DNA of 64,000 bases from assembly GCF_900637185.1 (NCBI RefSeq), contig NZ_LR134352.1:1178001-1242000 (forward strand), read 5' to 3'. The stretch's first letter is position 1. Each line of letters begins with the position of its first letter. Under the pieces are notes generated by a model. The model was not told the origin of the DNA, did no database searches, and worked only from the letters and a program-made list of their open reading frames with translations. The translations under genes were made by a program, and so were the position numbers. Shown one piece after another: positions 17,979-28,589 of this stretch. This DNA is from Nocardia asteroides. Lineage in GTDB: Bacteria > Actinomycetota > Actinomycetes > Mycobacteriales > Mycobacteriaceae.

Positions 17979-18914
17979 TCACAGACTGCGCAGGATCCCG
18001 CGGCCGTAGCGCTGGAACTGGGTGTCGTCGACCATGCCGAGCGAGTGCCGCTCCACCAGCAGCTCCCATTCGGCGTAGAGCTGCGACACGCCCGGATCGG
18101 CCGGCCCGGCCGCGCCGTCGGCGGCCTGCCTGCGCACGGCGAAGTTGACCGCGCAGGTCACCCGCTCGGTGTCGGCCCGGTCGACGCCGGCGAAGTGCAG
18201 TGTGCGATTGCCGTCGCTGACGTCCATGCCGGAGCCACCGTGCCTGGTGTCGATCTCGCCGGGCGCGGTGCGGGCGCCGTCGACGGTGCGGGCGCCGAGG
18301 ATCGCGGCGACGGCCAGTTCGTGCGCGTAGCGCTCGCTGCCGCCGATGGCGATGAACAGCAGCCGGGTGGTCGTCGCGGCGAGCAATCCCGTGCCGGTGC
18401 CCGCGGGCGGCGCGGCGACGGCGATCGCCGTCTCCAGCACGTATTCGTCGGGGGTGACGTAGCGGTGCAGCGCGTTGATCGCCGAGCGGGCTTCCTTGCG
18501 CGGCGCCATCCGGCGCACCGCGCGCTCGACATCGGCCCTGACCGGCCCCGACTTGCCCCATTCGGGCGCGGGCGGGGTGAGATCGGGCGCGGCGACGTCG
18601 ATGCGCTGGGTCGCCATGATCTGGTCGTTGATCCGGTCGACGATGCCGAGCGCGGCCGGCACGTCGTGCTCGGCGATGAGGACCGGCAGCGGGGTGCGGT
18701 CGGCCGGCACGCCGGTGAGCACCGGGGTGGGGTGGCGCAGGTAGATCTCGATCACCACCGCGTCGTCGGCGCGGCGGTTCAGGCGCACCTTGAGCAGGTC
18801 GGCGATGGGAACATCGAGTACCCGCTCGCCATCGGTACCCGGCCGCAGGACGGTGAGACGCCCACTGCCGTGGCGCAGAATCGCTGTGGGTGTTCGTAGC
18901 TCGACGATGTCCAT
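17979..18914 (-). CDS. Uncharacterised protein with bacterial PH-like features and SHOCT-like tail
   Basis: A 311-residue protein not firmly recognised. The start MDIVELRTPTAILRHGSGRL and repeated beta-strand-like blocks resemble DUF4429-type proteins (two bacterial PH-like modules); the tail VSQLYAEWELLVERHSLGM resembles a short SHOCT-like oligomerisation helix. The ATG at 18914 has GGGGT just upstream. A frame running much further upstream on this strand is only the shadow of ftsH. Function unknown. Confidence 0.6.
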   Translation of the reverse strand: MDIVELRTPTAILRHGSGRLTVLRPGTDGERVLDVPIADLLKVRLNRRADDAVVIEIYLRHPTPVLTGVPADRTPLPVLIAEHDVPAALGIVDRINDQIMATQRIDVAAPDLTPPAPEWGKSGPVRADVERAVRRMAPRKEARSAINALHRYVTPDEYVLETAIAVAAPPAGTGTGLLAATTTRLLFIAIGGSERYAHELAVAAILGARTVDGARTAPGEIDTRHGGSGMDVSDGNRTLHFAGVDRADTERVTCAVNFAVRRQAADGAAGPADPGVSQLYAEWELLVERHSLGMVDDTQFQRYGRGILRSL

Positions 18915-19190
18915 ACCCCCTGCGCTGTAGTTGTGTCGTCGCCCACGATAAGGCGGGCATGACATGATTGTGGCCACTTGCAACAACGCGTTCGGAGCTT
19001 TCGGGAACCGTTCCCCAGCTCTGAACGTTGACCAGTGCAACTGCACCAGCAGCCGAACTGCGCGATGTATCGAACTAGACCGTACGCGGTAACGTGGCAT
19101 GTCCGCATCCGAAACCCGCCGATCTCGACGCTTCGCTAGGCACACCCGGAGAAATAACCGGAAAGGACTGGGCCGTCCGGCCGACGCTCT
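18915..19190. other. Divergent control region of ftsH and the PH-like gene
   Basis: 276 bp without a gene, AT-richer than its flanks, so it probably carries both promoters and the ftsH 5' untranslated region. I could not fix unambiguous -35/-10 boxes. AAAGGA near 19160 lies too far from the ftsH ATG to act as its ribosome site. Confidence 0.4.
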
Positions 19191-21539
19191 ATGAACCGCA
19201 AGACAGTGTTTCGCACTTTGGCGATCATCTCGGGCATCATGCTCATGATCTGGCTGTTCAGCTTTCTCAGCGATGACACGCGCGGCTGGGAGAGTGTCGA
19301 CACCTCCGTGGCGCTCAGCCAGCTGAACGACAAAGCCAACGTCAAGAATGTCCAGATCGACGACAAGGAGCAGCAGCTCCGGATCGAGCTGAACAACGGC
19401 AACGAGGCAACGAGCAACAACACCAAGATCGTCGCCAAGTACCCGGGCGGTGGTGAGACCTCGGCCCAGATCTTCGACGCGGTGCAGCAGTCCGGCGCCA
19501 AGTACGACACGGTGGTCAAGCAGGAGAGCTGGCTCTCCCAGCTGCTGCTGTTCATCGTGCCGATGGTGCTGCTGGTCGGCCTGTTCATCTTCGTGATGTC
19601 GCGGATGCAGGGCGGTGGTCGCGGCGGCATGATGGGCTTCGGCAAGTCGAAGGCCAAGCAGCTGTCCAAGGACATGCCCAAGACCACCTTCGCCGATGTG
19701 GCGGGCGCCGACGAGGCCGTCGAAGAGCTGTACGAGATCAAGGACTTCCTGCAGAACCCGGCCCGCTACCAGGCGCTGGGCGCGAAGATCCCGAAGGGCG
19801 TGCTGCTCTACGGTCCCCCCGGCACCGGTAAGACCCTGCTCGCGCGCGCTGTCGCCGGCGAGGCGGGCGTCCCGTTCTTCACCATCTCCGGCTCGGACTT
19901 CGTCGAGATGTTCGTCGGTGTCGGTGCCTCCCGCGTGCGCGACCTGTTCGAGCAGGCCAAGCAGAACAGCCCCTGCATCATCTTCGTCGACGAGATCGAC
20001 GCGGTCGGCCGTCAGCGTGGCGCCGGCCTCGGCGGCGGTCACGACGAGCGTGAGCAGACCCTCAACCAGCTGCTCGTCGAGATGGACGGCTTCGGCGACC
20101 GCACCGGCATCATCCTGATCGCGGCGACCAACCGCCCCGACATCCTGGACCCCGCGCTGCTGCGTCCCGGCCGTTTCGACCGGCAGATCCCGGTCGGCAA
20201 CCCCGACCTGGCCGGTCGCCGCGCGATCCTGCGGGTGCACTCGCAGGGCAAGCCGATCTCGCCCGACGCCGACCTCGAGGGCCTGGCCAAGCGCACCGTC
20301 GGCATGTCCGGCGCCGACCTGGCCAACGTCATCAACGAGGCCGCGCTGCTCACCGCGCGTGAGCACGGCTCGGTCATCACCGGCGAGTCGCTGGAGGAGT
20401 CGGTCGACCGCGTCATCGGTGGTCCGCGCCGCAAGAGCCGGATCATCAGCGAGCACGAGAAGAAGATCACCGCCTACCACGAGGGCGGCCACACCCTGGC
20501 GGCCTGGGCGATGCCCGACATCGAGCCGGTCTACAAGGTCACCATCCTGGCCCGCGGCCGCACCGGCGGCCACGCCATGACGGTGCCCGAGGACGACAAG
20601 GGCCTGATGACCCGCTCGGAGATGATCGCCCGGCTGGTCTTCGCGATGGGTGGCCGCGCGGCCGAGGAACTGGTGTTCCACGAGCCCACCACCGGCGCGT
20701 CGTCCGATATCGACCAGGCCACCAAGATCGCCCGCGGCATGGTCACCGAGTACGGCATGAGCGCGCGCCTCGGCGCCGTTCGCTACGGCCAGGAGCAGGG
20801 CGACCCGTTCCTGGGCCGTTCGATGGGCCAGGGTTCGGACTACTCGCACGAGGTGGCCCGCGAGATCGACGAGGAGGTGCGCAACCTGATCGAGGCCGCG
20901 CACACCGAGGCCTGGTCGATCCTCAGCGAGTACCGCGAGCAGCTCGACGCGCTGGCGTCGGCGCTGCTCGAGCGTGAGACCCTGCACCGCAAGGACCTCG
21001 AAGAGGTGCTGGCCGGGGTCGAGAAGCGGCCCAGGATCACCGCGTTCAACGACTTCGGTGAGCGGCTGCCCTCGGACAAGCCGCCGGTGAAGACCCCGGG
21101 TGAGCTGGCCGCCGAGCGCGGCGAGCCGTGGCCGCCGGTGCAGCCCGCCCCGCCCGCTCCGGTTCCGGCCGGTGCGCCGCTCGAGCCCGCCAACGGCTAC
21201 CCGGCGCAGCCGCCGCAGTACGGTCAGCCCGCGCCGCCCGCCACGGGCTACCCGCTGCCCACCGCGCCGACCCAGGCGTTCCCGCGGCCGACCTCGGGCA
21301 CGCACGGTTCGCGTCCCGACTACGGCGCTCCGGCGGGCTGGTCGGCACCGGGCTGGCCGCCGCGGGAAGACCAGCAACAGCAGCAGCCGCCACAGCAACA
21401 GCAGCCGCCGCAGGGTCACGGCAACGGCTGGGCGCCGCCGGAGCAGCAGCGGCAGCGCGACGGCGGTTTCCAGCCGTGGGGTGAGCAGCCGGGCACCCCG
21501 CCCCAGCAGCCGGAGTCAGGATCTGACGACCGCCGCTGA
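19191..21539 (+). CDS. ftsH: ATP-dependent zinc metalloprotease FtsH
   Basis: Membrane-bound AAA+ protease that degrades misfolded membrane and selected cytosolic proteins. The 782-residue chain has TM1 (about 7-23), an extracytoplasmic segment, TM2 (about 118-137), an AAA module with Walker A GPPGTGKT (about 208) and Walker [10 protein letters not shown], the SRH ([20 protein letters not shown]), and the zinc site H-E-G-G-H (about 430). A Pro/Gln-rich, low-complexity tail of about 140 residues extends it beyond E. coli FtsH, as in mycobacteria. The folate genes follow within 71 bp. Confidence 0.96.
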   Translation: MNRKTVFRTLAIISGIMLMIWLFSFLSDDTRGWESVDTSVALSQLNDKANVKNVQIDDKEQQLRIELNNGNEATSNNTKIVAKYPGGGETSAQIFDAVQQSGAKYDTVVKQESWLSQLLLFIVPMVLLVGLFIFVMSRMQGGGRGGMMGFGKSKAKQLSKDMPKTTFADVAGADEAVEELYEIKDFLQNPARYQALGAKIPKGVLLYGPPGTGKTLLARAVAGEAGVPFFTISGSDFVEMFVGVGASRVRDLFEQAKQNSPCIIFVDEIDAVGRQRGAGLGGGHDEREQTLNQLLVEMDGFGDRTGIILIAATNRPDILDPALLRPGRFDRQIPVGNPDLAGRRAILRVHSQGKPISPDADLEGLAKRTVGMSGADLANVINEAALLTAREHGSVITGESLEESVDRVIGGPRRKSRIISEHEKKITAYHEGGHTLAAWAMPDIEPVYKVTILARGRTGGHAMTVPEDDKGLMTRSEMIARLVFAMGGRAAEELVFHEPTTGASSDIDQATKIARGMVTEYGMSARLGAVRYGQEQGDPFLGRSMGQGSDYSHEVAREIDEEVRNLIEAAHTEAWSILSEYREQLDALASALLERETLHRKDLEEVLAGVEKRPRITAFNDFGERLPSDKPPVKTPGELAAERGEPWPPVQPAPPAPVPAGAPLEPANGYPAQPPQYGQPAPPATGYPLPTAPTQAFPRPTSGTHGSRPDYGAPAGWSAPGWPPREDQQQQQPPQQQQPPQGHGNGWAPPEQQRQRDGGFQPWGEQPGTPPQQPESGSDDRR

Positions 21540-21610
21540 CCGGTGGCCAACTACGCTCGACCGTCGGATGCCGGACGATCAGCGGCGTCGACATGTGGAG
21601 GTGCGCAGAA

Positions 21611-22285
21611 GTGACGGCCAACAAGAAGGTCGCCGAGCCGGCGGGGAACGGCTCGATCGCCGACGGTGAGCTCGGTGCGACGAGCCCGCAGGACCTGACG
21701 GCGCTGGCGACCGGCCGTCGATTCGACCAGGATCGGGCCGAGGCCGCGGTCCGGGAACTGCTGATCGCGGTCGGCGAGGACCCGGACCGGCCCGGCCTGC
21801 TCGACACCCCCGCCCGGGTGGCGCGCGCCTACCGGGAGATGTTCGCCGGGCTCTACACCGAGCCCGATGAGGTGCTCGCGACGACCTTCGACGAGGGCCA
21901 CCAGGAACTCGTGCTGGTCCGCGACATCCCGATGTTCTCCACCTGTGAGCATCACCTGGTGTCCTTCCACGGTGTCGCGCACGTGGGCTACATCCCGGGC
22001 ACGCACGGCCGGGTCACCGGTCTGTCCAAGCTGGCCCGCGTGGTCGACCTGTACGCCAAGCGCCCGCAGGTGCAGGAGCGGCTGACCAGCCAGATCGCCG
22101 ACGCCGTGATGCGCAGGCTGGACCCGCGCGGCGCGATCGTGGTGATCGAGGCCGAGCACCTGTGCATGGCCATGCGCGGTATCCGCAAGCCCGGCGCGAG
22201 CACCACCACCTCGGCGGTGCGCGGCCTGTTGCAGACCAACGCCGCCTCGCGAGCCGAGGCGCTGGACCTGATCCTGCGCAAATGA
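21611..22285 (+). CDS. folE: GTP cyclohydrolase I
   Basis: First step of folate synthesis: GTP to 7,8-dihydroneopterin triphosphate. The 224-residue protein has the zinc-binding STCEHHLVS and the second zinc cysteine in CMAMRGI. GTG 21611 was chosen for GGAGG 9 nt upstream, giving (M)TANKKVAEP. Its stop overlaps the folP start (ATGA), showing translational coupling. Confidence 0.95.
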   Translation: MTANKKVAEPAGNGSIADGELGATSPQDLTALATGRRFDQDRAEAAVRELLIAVGEDPDRPGLLDTPARVARAYREMFAGLYTEPDEVLATTFDEGHQELVLVRDIPMFSTCEHHLVSFHGVAHVGYIPGTHGRVTGLSKLARVVDLYAKRPQVQERLTSQIADAVMRRLDPRGAIVVIEAEHLCMAMRGIRKPGASTTTSAVRGLLQTNAASRAEALDLILRK

Positions 22286-23151
22286 GCGAGCCCCTCGTGA
22301 CCGCGCGGGGCGGCCGCTCGTGTGTGGTCATGGGCGTGGTCAACGTGACCGCCGATTCGTTCTCCGACGGCGGTCGCTACCTCGATCCCGGCCTCGCGGT
22401 CGCGCACGGGGTGGCGCTGTACGAGGCGGGCGCCGACATCGTCGACGTGGGCGGTGAGTCGACCAGGCCCGGCGCCGACCGGGTGGACCCGGCCACCGAG
22501 GCCGCGCGGGTCGCGCCGGTGATCCGGGGGTTGGTCGCCGCCGGCGTGCCGACCAGTGTCGACACCATGCGCGCCGAGGTCGCCGAGGCCGCGCTGGCGG
22601 CCGGTGTGTCGGTGGTCAACGACGTCTCCGGCGGGCGCGCCGACCCGAACATGGTGAAGGTGGTCGCCGAATCCGGCGTGCCGTGGATTCTCATGCACTG
22701 GCGGGCGGGTGCCGACTACCGCCACACCGGCCCCGCCGACCACTACGACGACGTGGTCGCCGAGGTGCGCGCCGAACTCGCCGCGCAGGTCGAACTGGCC
22801 GTCGCCGCCGGTGTCGCGCCGGACCGGCTGATCCTGGACCCCGGCCTCGGCTTCGCCAAGAACGCCGAACACAACTGGGAACTGCTCGCCGCGCTGCCGG
22901 AATTCGTGGCCGACGGCCTGCCGATCCTCATCGGCGCCTCCCGTAAACGTTTCCTCGGCGCGCTGCTGGCCGACGACTCCGGCCCGCGTCCGCCGGACGG
23001 CAGGGAAACCGCCACCGCCACGGTGTCCGCGCTGGCCGCGACACACGGCGCGTGGGGTGTGCGCGTGCACGATGTGCGCGCTTCGCTGGACGCGATCGCC
23101 GTCGTCGACGCGTGGCGCCGCGCCACTGCCGCCCGAGGAGTCACCCGATGA
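22282..23151 (+). CDS. folP: Dihydropteroate synthase
   Basis: Condenses hydroxymethyl-dihydropterin pyrophosphate with p-aminobenzoate; target of sulfonamides. The 289-residue TIM-barrel protein carries [15 protein letters not shown] (usually TPDSFSDGG, here Ala for Pro), [11 protein letters not shown], and the C-terminal [10 protein letters not shown]. The start overlaps the folE stop. It is the second gene of the folE-folP-folB-folK operon. Confidence 0.95.
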   Translation: MSEPLVTARGGRSCVVMGVVNVTADSFSDGGRYLDPGLAVAHGVALYEAGADIVDVGGESTRPGADRVDPATEAARVAPVIRGLVAAGVPTSVDTMRAEVAEAALAAGVSVVNDVSGGRADPNMVKVVAESGVPWILMHWRAGADYRHTGPADHYDDVVAEVRAELAAQVELAVAAGVAPDRLILDPGLGFAKNAEHNWELLAALPEFVADGLPILIGASRKRFLGALLADDSGPRPPDGRETATATVSALAATHGAWGVRVHDVRASLDAIAVVDAWRRATAARGVTR

Positions 23152-23570
23152 GCTCACCGCTGCTGCCTCCGCCCGCCGACCGGCCCGCGACCTCGCGGAT
23201 CGAGCTGCGCGGCCTGAAGGTCTTCGGCAGGCACGGCGTGTTCGACTTCGAGCGCCGCGACGGGCAGGAGTTCGTCGTCGACCTCACGGTCTGGGTCGAC
23301 TTCGCCGCGGCGGCGGCCTCCGACGACCTGGCCGACACCGTCGACTACGGCGCGCTCGCCGACCGTGCGGTGCGCATCGTCGCCGGTCCGCCGCGCGATC
23401 TCATCGAGACCGTGGTGTCCGAGATCGCCGACGACGTCATGACCGACCCGCGCATCGACGCGGTGGAGGTCGTGGTCCACAAGCCGTCGGCGCCGATCCC
23501 GCACACCTTCGCCGACGTGCGCGTGGTGGCCACGCGCTACCGCACGGTCGAGCCGGGGCCGCGGCGATGA
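23148..23570 (+). CDS. folB: Dihydroneopterin aldolase
   Basis: Cleaves 7,8-dihydroneopterin to hydroxymethyl-dihydropterin and glycolaldehyde. The 140-residue protein shows the FolB start [21 protein letters not shown] (family core GxHG) and the catalytic [15 protein letters not shown]. It overlaps folP by 4 bp, with GAGGAG about 7 nt upstream of its ATG, and overlaps folK by 4 bp. Confidence 0.95.
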   Translation: MSSPLLPPPADRPATSRIELRGLKVFGRHGVFDFERRDGQEFVVDLTVWVDFAAAAASDDLADTVDYGALADRAVRIVAGPPRDLIETVVSEIADDVMTDPRIDAVEVVVHKPSAPIPHTFADVRVVATRYRTVEPGPRR

Positions 23571-24106
23571 CTCGCGCCGTCCTGTCGATCGGCTCGAATC
23601 TGGGCGACCGGCTCGCCCGGCTGCGCGGTGTCGTCGACGCGCTCGGACCGCGGGTGGTCGCGGTCTCGCCGGTCTACACGACCGCGCCGTGGGGCGGTGT
23701 CGAGCAGGACGACTTCCTCAACGCCGTTGTCGTGGCCGAGGATCCGGCCTTCGACGACTACGCCTGGCTGCGCTTCGGTCAGGACCTCGAACAGGCGTCC
23801 GGCCGGGTGCGTGAGGTCAGGTGGGGTGCGCGCACCCTCGACGTCGACATCGTCTCCTGTACCGACGCCACCGGCGCGACCATTCGCCGCGACACCGATC
23901 CCGCACTGCTGCTGCCGCATCCGCAGGCGCACAACCGGGCGTTCGTGCTGGTGCCGTGGCTGGATGTGGAACCGGGCGCGCGGCTCTGGGTCGACGGCGC
24001 CGAGACGCCGATCGCCGAGCTGCTCGCCGGTCTCGACCCCGCCGAGCGGGCCGGGGTGGTGCGGACCGAGCTGGTCCTGGGCGACGAGAGCGCGGGCCGG
24101 TGCTGA
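23567..24106 (+). CDS. folK: Hydroxymethyl-dihydropteridine pyrophosphokinase
   Basis: Transfers pyrophosphate from ATP to hydroxymethyl-dihydropterin. The 179-residue HPPK has [21 protein letters not shown], the [10 protein letters not shown] metal site and [16 protein letters not shown]. Starts overlap at both ends (4 bp with folB, 7 bp with the next gene), so the block is a single coupled operon. Confidence 0.95.
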   Translation: MTRAVLSIGSNLGDRLARLRGVVDALGPRVVAVSPVYTTAPWGGVEQDDFLNAVVVAEDPAFDDYAWLRFGQDLEQASGRVREVRWGARTLDVDIVSCTDATGATIRRDTDPALLLPHPQAHNRAFVLVPWLDVEPGARLWVDGAETPIAELLAGLDPAERAGVVRTELVLGDESAGRC

Positions 24107-24573
24107 AGCCGACGCGGGTGCTCGACCTCGCGCTGAACGTGGTGGTCGCCGCGGCGATCGCCTGGGTCGCCACCCGGTTCGCGTACTCGACCTTCCCGTC
24201 CATCTCGGTGGCCGCCGGCGCCTCCCTGCTGCCGGTCGCCGCGATCGAGGTGGCGCTGGGGTTCGTGATCAAGGCCAAGATCGCCGACGAGAAGATCGGG
24301 GACGGGCCCGAGGAACTGCATCCGATCAATGTCGCGCGCGCGGTCGCGCTGGCGAAGGCCTCACTGCAGGTCGGCTCGATCGCGGCGGGCGTGTGGCTGG
24401 GCTTCTTACTGTGGGTCTTCCCACAGCGCGGCACCGTCACCGCGGCCGCCGCGGATTCCCCGGGCGCGGTGGTCGGCATGTGCGCCGGTTCCGCCCTGGT
24501 TGCTGCGGCTTTGTGGCTGGAGTATTGCTGCCGGGCCCCGGAGGAACCACCGGACGAACCGGCTACCACCTAG
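24100..24573 (+). CDS. DUF3180 membrane protein
   Basis: A 157-residue protein with four predicted membrane helices (VLDLALNVVVAAAIAWVA; then LLPVAAIEVALGFVI; IAAGVWLGFLLWVF; VVGMCAGSALVAAALWL). It is conserved after folK in actinobacteria (Rv3605c-like), hence DUF3180; role unknown. The GTG at 24100 overlaps the folK stop. Confidence 0.85.
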   Translation: MLKPTRVLDLALNVVVAAAIAWVATRFAYSTFPSISVAAGASLLPVAAIEVALGFVIKAKIADEKIGDGPEELHPINVARAVALAKASLQVGSIAAGVWLGFLLWVFPQRGTVTAAAADSPGAVVGMCAGSALVAAALWLEYCCRAPEEPPDEPATT

Positions 24574-24628
24574 CAATTCGCGAATGGAATCACCGGGTGG
24601 TTCGGTGGGACGACCAGCAGTTTCCGGC

Positions 24629-24634
24629 TACCCT
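24629..24634 (+). promoter_or_regulatory. -10 box for the DUF6779 gene (leaderless)
   Basis: TACCCT, 7 nt, then ATG at 24642. No Shine-Dalgarno sequence fits, so a leaderless mRNA starting inside the operon is likely. Confidence 0.45.
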
Positions 24635-24641
24635 GGCCCAC

Positions 24642-26048
24642 ATGGTTTCACCCTCCCGTAGCACTCCGCCCCGTCGACGACGGGACGACGCGGGAAAGCT
24701 CTTCATCGGCGTCCTCATCCTGCTCGGCCTGACCGCGAGTGTTTTCCTGATCTTCAGCGAGAACGTGCAATACGTTCGGGTCGGCCTGGTAGCGGCCCTG
24801 TGGGCGGCGGTCATCGGCGCGCTCGCGGCCACCAGATACCGCAAGGACGCCGCGGTCGACAAGGCCAAGGTGCGCGATTTGCAGACGGTGTACGAGTTGC
24901 AGCTCGAGCGGGAGATCAACGCGCGCCGCGAATACGAGATGGGGGTGGAGGCCCGGGTGCGCGCCGAAGTCGGCGCCGACGCCTCCGAGATCGCGGCCCT
25001 GCGCGCCGAGCTGGCGCAGCTCCGGCAGAACCTGCAGGTCCTGTTCGACGGCGCGCTACCCGAGGAACAGCCCGCCCTGCAGGCCGACGCGGTCCGCATC
25101 GACGCCCTGCCCGCGGGCGATTTCGACGCTTTCGACGACGCGGATCACGATTATTCCGATAGCCAGGTGGATGCCAACGCGGCCTGGTTCGGCCCGTGGC
25201 AGCAACCGCCCAGCGCGCTGAAACCCGTGTTCATGCAGCCGGTTTCGGCCAACTTCGCCGACCCCTACGACGATCCGGTCACCGCGGAGACCTCCGCGAT
25301 CCAGCTCGACGACTACGCCGAGACCCAGCAGTTCGACCCGCACCCGACCCCGGCTCCGCACCCCGCCGCGGCGACGCAGCAGGCTCCGGCCGCGCAGACG
25401 GCCCAGGCCGCACCGACCCCGTCGAACGGCAAGACCCCGCCCCCGCGCCTGTCGGCCCCGCACACCAAGAAGCTCGACGACACCGGCGCCCCACTCGGCC
25501 CGGCCGTCAACCCCACCGCGACCCCGGCCGACACGACAGCGCCCGCACCGGCACGCGGCACCCAGGCCGCCACACCGACCTCCGCAGGCGCCGCGCCGTC
25601 GACATCGGCTGCCGCGAACCCGGCACCGACGACCGCGACCTCGGCCGCAAATTCGACGTCAAGCACCGCGACCTCGCCCGCGGACACAGCGACCTCGCCT
25701 TCGGGCACCGCGACACCGGGCACCGCACCTTCGGCGTCGGATGCGCCCACCTCGGCATCGGATGCCGCGACCCAGGAATCGGCCGCCGCAACCTCGGCGC
25801 AGGGCGCGGCAACCCAAGCAACGCCCGCCGAGACCCCCACATCGCCCACCGCCGAGCCCACCGGTACCGCCGACACGGCCCCCGAGCCGACCGGCACCAC
25901 CCCCAAACCCGAGCCCACGAAGCCCACCGGCCCCACGGTCGGCACCAGCTCCCGTCGCCGCCGCCGCGCCGAAGAAGAGGGCGCCCCGCGCCTGTCGGTC
26001 GCCGACATCATGGCCAACCTCCAGTCGGAATCCAGCTCCCGCTCGTAG
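24642..26048 (+). CDS. DUF6779 membrane protein with long low-complexity tail
   Basis: A 468-residue protein: a short basic N-terminus, two hydrophobic segments (about 20-58) and a coiled-coil stretch (about 65-130). A conserved actinobacterial core is then followed by about 300 residues of Ala/Thr/Pro/Ser-rich sequence with repeats of the ATSxxxTAT kind. The end SRRRRRAEEEGAPRLSVAD is conserved in Rv3604c-like proteins. Position between DUF3180 and DUF2520 genes matches mycobacteria. Function unknown; probably an envelope protein. Confidence 0.75.
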   Translation: MVSPSRSTPPRRRRDDAGKLFIGVLILLGLTASVFLIFSENVQYVRVGLVAALWAAVIGALAATRYRKDAAVDKAKVRDLQTVYELQLEREINARREYEMGVEARVRAEVGADASEIAALRAELAQLRQNLQVLFDGALPEEQPALQADAVRIDALPAGDFDAFDDADHDYSDSQVDANAAWFGPWQQPPSALKPVFMQPVSANFADPYDDPVTAETSAIQLDDYAETQQFDPHPTPAPHPAAATQQAPAAQTAQAAPTPSNGKTPPPRLSAPHTKKLDDTGAPLGPAVNPTATPADTTAPAPARGTQAATPTSAGAAPSTSAAANPAPTTATSAANSTSSTATSPADTATSPSGTATPGTAPSASDAPTSASDAATQESAAATSAQGAATQATPAETPTSPTAEPTGTADTAPEPTGTTPKPEPTKPTGPTVGTSSRRRRRAEEEGAPRLSVADIMANLQSESSSRS

Positions 26049-26228
26049 CCGATCACCGCTTGCGCGCTGGAAATCCGCACGTCGCGCGCATGACGCCGAG
26101 CGGCGCCCCCGCCCGGAGACAAAGATCACGGGCCGGGGGCGTGGCGTGGCGTGAACGCCTCCCGATATTCTCGACGCGTACGTCTGGTACCCGCTCTGCG
26201 GGACTGGAACGCAATCGAGAGGACAACG

Positions 26229-27179
26229 TTGACCTCGAGAAGTGTCAATTCCGATGGCGCGAACGTGGGTGTCGACCCTGCGCCCGCACGACTGACGGTG
26301 GGAATCGTCTCGGCGGGACGGGTGGGTTCGGCTCTCGGAGTCGCGCTCGAGCGAGCCGGTCATGTGGTGTTCGGTGTCGCCGCGATCTCCGATGCCTCGG
26401 TGCACCGGGCGCGTACCCGGCTGCCCGAATCCCGGGTCATGCCGGTCGAGGAGATCGCCGCGCGCAGTGAACTGCTGCTGCTCGCCGTCCCCGACGCCGA
26501 GCTGGCCGGGCTGGTCCGCGGCCTGGCGGCTGCCGGGGTCGTGCGGCCGGGCACCATCGTGGCGCACACCTCCGGCGCGAACGGCGTCGCCGTGCTGGCC
26601 CCGCTCACCGAGCAGGGCGCGCTGGGCCTGGCCATCCACCCGGCGATGACCTTCACCGGCCACGACGAGGACATCGACCGGCTGGCGAACGCCTGTTTCG
26701 GGATCACCGCCGCCGACGAGGTCGGCTACGCGATCGGTCAGGCGCTGGTGATCGAGATGGGTGGCGAACCGGTCCGGGTACCGGAGGAGCAGCGCACGCT
26801 GTACCACGCGGCCCTCGCGCACGGCGCCAATCACCTGATCACCGTCATCGTCGACGCCGTCGCGGCGCTGCGGACCGCCATGGCGGGCCCCGGCCTGCTC
26901 GGTCAGCCGGTGGTCGACGAGCAGCCCAACGGCCTGCCCGAGCGGCTGCTCGCCCCGCTGGTCTCGGCCGCCCTCGACAACGCGCTGCGCCGGGGCAAGT
27001 CCGCGCTCACCGGCCCGGTGGCGCGCGGCGACGTCGACGCGGTGGCGGCGCACCTCGCCGCCCTCGAGTCGGTGGACGAGCGCCTGGCCGCCGCCTATCG
27101 CGCCATGTCGCTGCGCACCGCCGAACTCGCCCAGACCAATCCGGCCCTGCTGGAGCTGCTCGCCAAGGAAGGCCACTGA
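26229..27179 (+). CDS. Rossmann-fold / DUF2520 oxidoreductase-like protein
   Basis: A 316-residue protein with an N-terminal Rossmann domain ([19 protein letters not shown], a GxxxxG variant that binds NAD(P)) and the C-terminal DUF2520 domain ([17 protein letters not shown]). Its constant place upstream of panC suggests a link to pantothenate or CoA metabolism, but no reaction is established. TTG 26229 was chosen for AGAGGA 5 nt upstream; the frame extends to 26151. Its stop overlaps the panC ATG. Confidence 0.8.
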   Translation: MTSRSVNSDGANVGVDPAPARLTVGIVSAGRVGSALGVALERAGHVVFGVAAISDASVHRARTRLPESRVMPVEEIAARSELLLLAVPDAELAGLVRGLAAAGVVRPGTIVAHTSGANGVAVLAPLTEQGALGLAIHPAMTFTGHDEDIDRLANACFGITAADEVGYAIGQALVIEMGGEPVRVPEEQRTLYHAALAHGANHLITVIVDAVAALRTAMAGPGLLGQPVVDEQPNGLPERLLAPLVSAALDNALRRGKSALTGPVARGDVDAVAAHLAALESVDERLAAAYRAMSLRTAELAQTNPALLELLAKEGH

Positions 27180-28135
27180 TGGAAACCAGGGAAGTGCACC
27201 ACCACCAGGGCGGGGCCCGGGCCACCGGCGCGTTCAAGCCGGGCGCGCTGACCGTGCACCACAACCCCGAGGTGCTCGAGACGGTGACCAAGGCGCTGCG
27301 CGGCGCCGGGCGCACGATCGGTTTCGTGCCGACCATGGGCGCGCTGCACGAAGGCCATCTGCAGCTGGTCCGGCAGGCCAAGCTGACCAACCAGGTCGTG
27401 GTGGTCTCGATCTTCGTCAACCCGCTGCAGTTCGGCCCGAACGAGGACCTCGACGCGTACCCGCGCACCCTCGACGCCGACCTGGAACTGCTCCGGCAGG
27501 AGGGCGTCGACCTGGTCTTCGCGCCGACCGCCTCCGACATGTACCCCGATGGCCCGCGCACCACGGTGCTGCCGGGGCCGCTCGGCGCCGAGCTCGAGGG
27601 CGGCAGCAGGCCGACGCATTTCGCCGGCATGCTGACCGTGGTCGCGAAGCTGCTCAATATCGCGCACGCCTCCGAGGCGTACTTCGGCGAGAAGGACTAC
27701 CAGCAGCTCACGCTGATCCGGCAGATGGTCCGCGACCTGAACATGGACGCGAAGATCGTGGCCTACCCGACCGTGCGCGAGCCCGACGGCCTGGCGCTGT
27801 CCTCGCGCAACCGCTACCTCGACGCCGCGCAGCGGGAATCGGCGCTGGCCCTGTCGGCCGCGCTGGCCGCGGGTCGGCACGCCGCCGGGCTCGGTCCCGA
27901 CGCGGTCGTGCGGGCCGCGCGCGCGGTGCTCGACTCGGTCGACGGCGTCGACGTCGACTACCTCGAACTGCGCGACAGCAACCTGGGCCCCGCGCCCACC
28001 GCGGGCAACGCCCGGCTGCTGGTCGCCGCCAAGGTCGGCGACACCCGCCTGATCGACAATGCCCCGATTGTGCTCGGCGCCCAGCTCGACGGGCACCCCG
28101 ACGCGAACTCCCTGCCTGCTTCGCAGGCGCTCTGA
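27179..28135 (+). CDS. panC: Pantothenate synthetase
   Basis: Ligates pantoate and beta-alanine using ATP. The 318-residue protein has the HIGH-like HEGH in [39 protein letters not shown] and the KMSKS-like LSSRNRYL. The ATG shares one base with the upstream stop, and panD follows 15 nt downstream, so beta-alanine supply and use are co-expressed. Confidence 0.96.
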   Translation: METREVHHHQGGARATGAFKPGALTVHHNPEVLETVTKALRGAGRTIGFVPTMGALHEGHLQLVRQAKLTNQVVVVSIFVNPLQFGPNEDLDAYPRTLDADLELLRQEGVDLVFAPTASDMYPDGPRTTVLPGPLGAELEGGSRPTHFAGMLTVVAKLLNIAHASEAYFGEKDYQQLTLIRQMVRDLNMDAKIVAYPTVREPDGLALSSRNRYLDAAQRESALALSAALAAGRHAAGLGPDAVVRAARAVLDSVDGVDVDYLELRDSNLGPAPTAGNARLLVAAKVGDTRLIDNAPIVLGAQLDGHPDANSLPASQAL

Positions 28136-28150
28136 GAAAGGCCGACGACG

Positions 28151-28570
28151 ATGTTGCGCACCATGATGAAGTCGAAGATCCACCGCGCCACGGTGACCCA
28201 CGCCGACCTGCACTACGTCGGTTCGGTGACCGTCGACCAGGACCTGCTCGACGCGGCCGATCTGCTCGAGGGCGAGCAGGTCTGCATCGTCGACATCGAC
28301 AACGGCGCCCGCCTGGAGACCTACGTGATCGCGGGCGAGCGCGGTTCCGGCGTGATCGGGATCAACGGCGCGGCCGCCCACCTGGTCCACCCCGGTGACC
28401 TGGTCATCCTCATCGCCTACGGCCAGATGGACGAGCAGGAACTGCGCGACTACGACCCGAAGGTGGTCTTCGTCGACGACCGCAACCGCCCGGTCGAGCT
28501 CGGTTCGGACCCGGCGCACGCGCCCGAGGGTTCCGGGCTGACCTCCCCGCGTTCGCTGTCGTTCGTCTGA
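28151..28570 (+). CDS. panD: Aspartate 1-decarboxylase precursor
   Basis: Makes beta-alanine for pantothenate. The 139-residue proenzyme has the self-cleavage site Y-V-G24-S25, which yields the pyruvoyl group on S25. Length and the start [20 protein letters not shown] are standard for actinobacterial PanD. Confidence 0.96.
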   Translation: MLRTMMKSKIHRATVTHADLHYVGSVTVDQDLLDAADLLEGEQVCIVDIDNGARLETYVIAGERGSGVIGINGAAAHLVHPGDLVILIAYGQMDEQELRDYDPKVVFVDDRNRPVELGSDPAHAPEGSGLTSPRSLSFV

Positions 28571-28589
28571 GCGGGGCGGGGGGACAGCG

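Noticed and set aside
18960..19100. A ftsH promoter with TTGACC and TAGACC boxes
   Set aside because: Spacing and the second box do not fit a consensus, so I left the promoter unassigned.
17979..21419. A 1146-codon minus-strand ORF opposite ftsH
   Set aside because: Only its last third (from 18914) reads as a protein; the rest is the shadow of ftsH, with no domain and very skewed composition.
25300..26040. Possible CRISPR-like or PE/PGRS-like repeats
   Set aside because: The short repeats are degenerate codons of an Ala/Thr/Pro tail in a continuous gene; there are no regular spacers or PE motifs.
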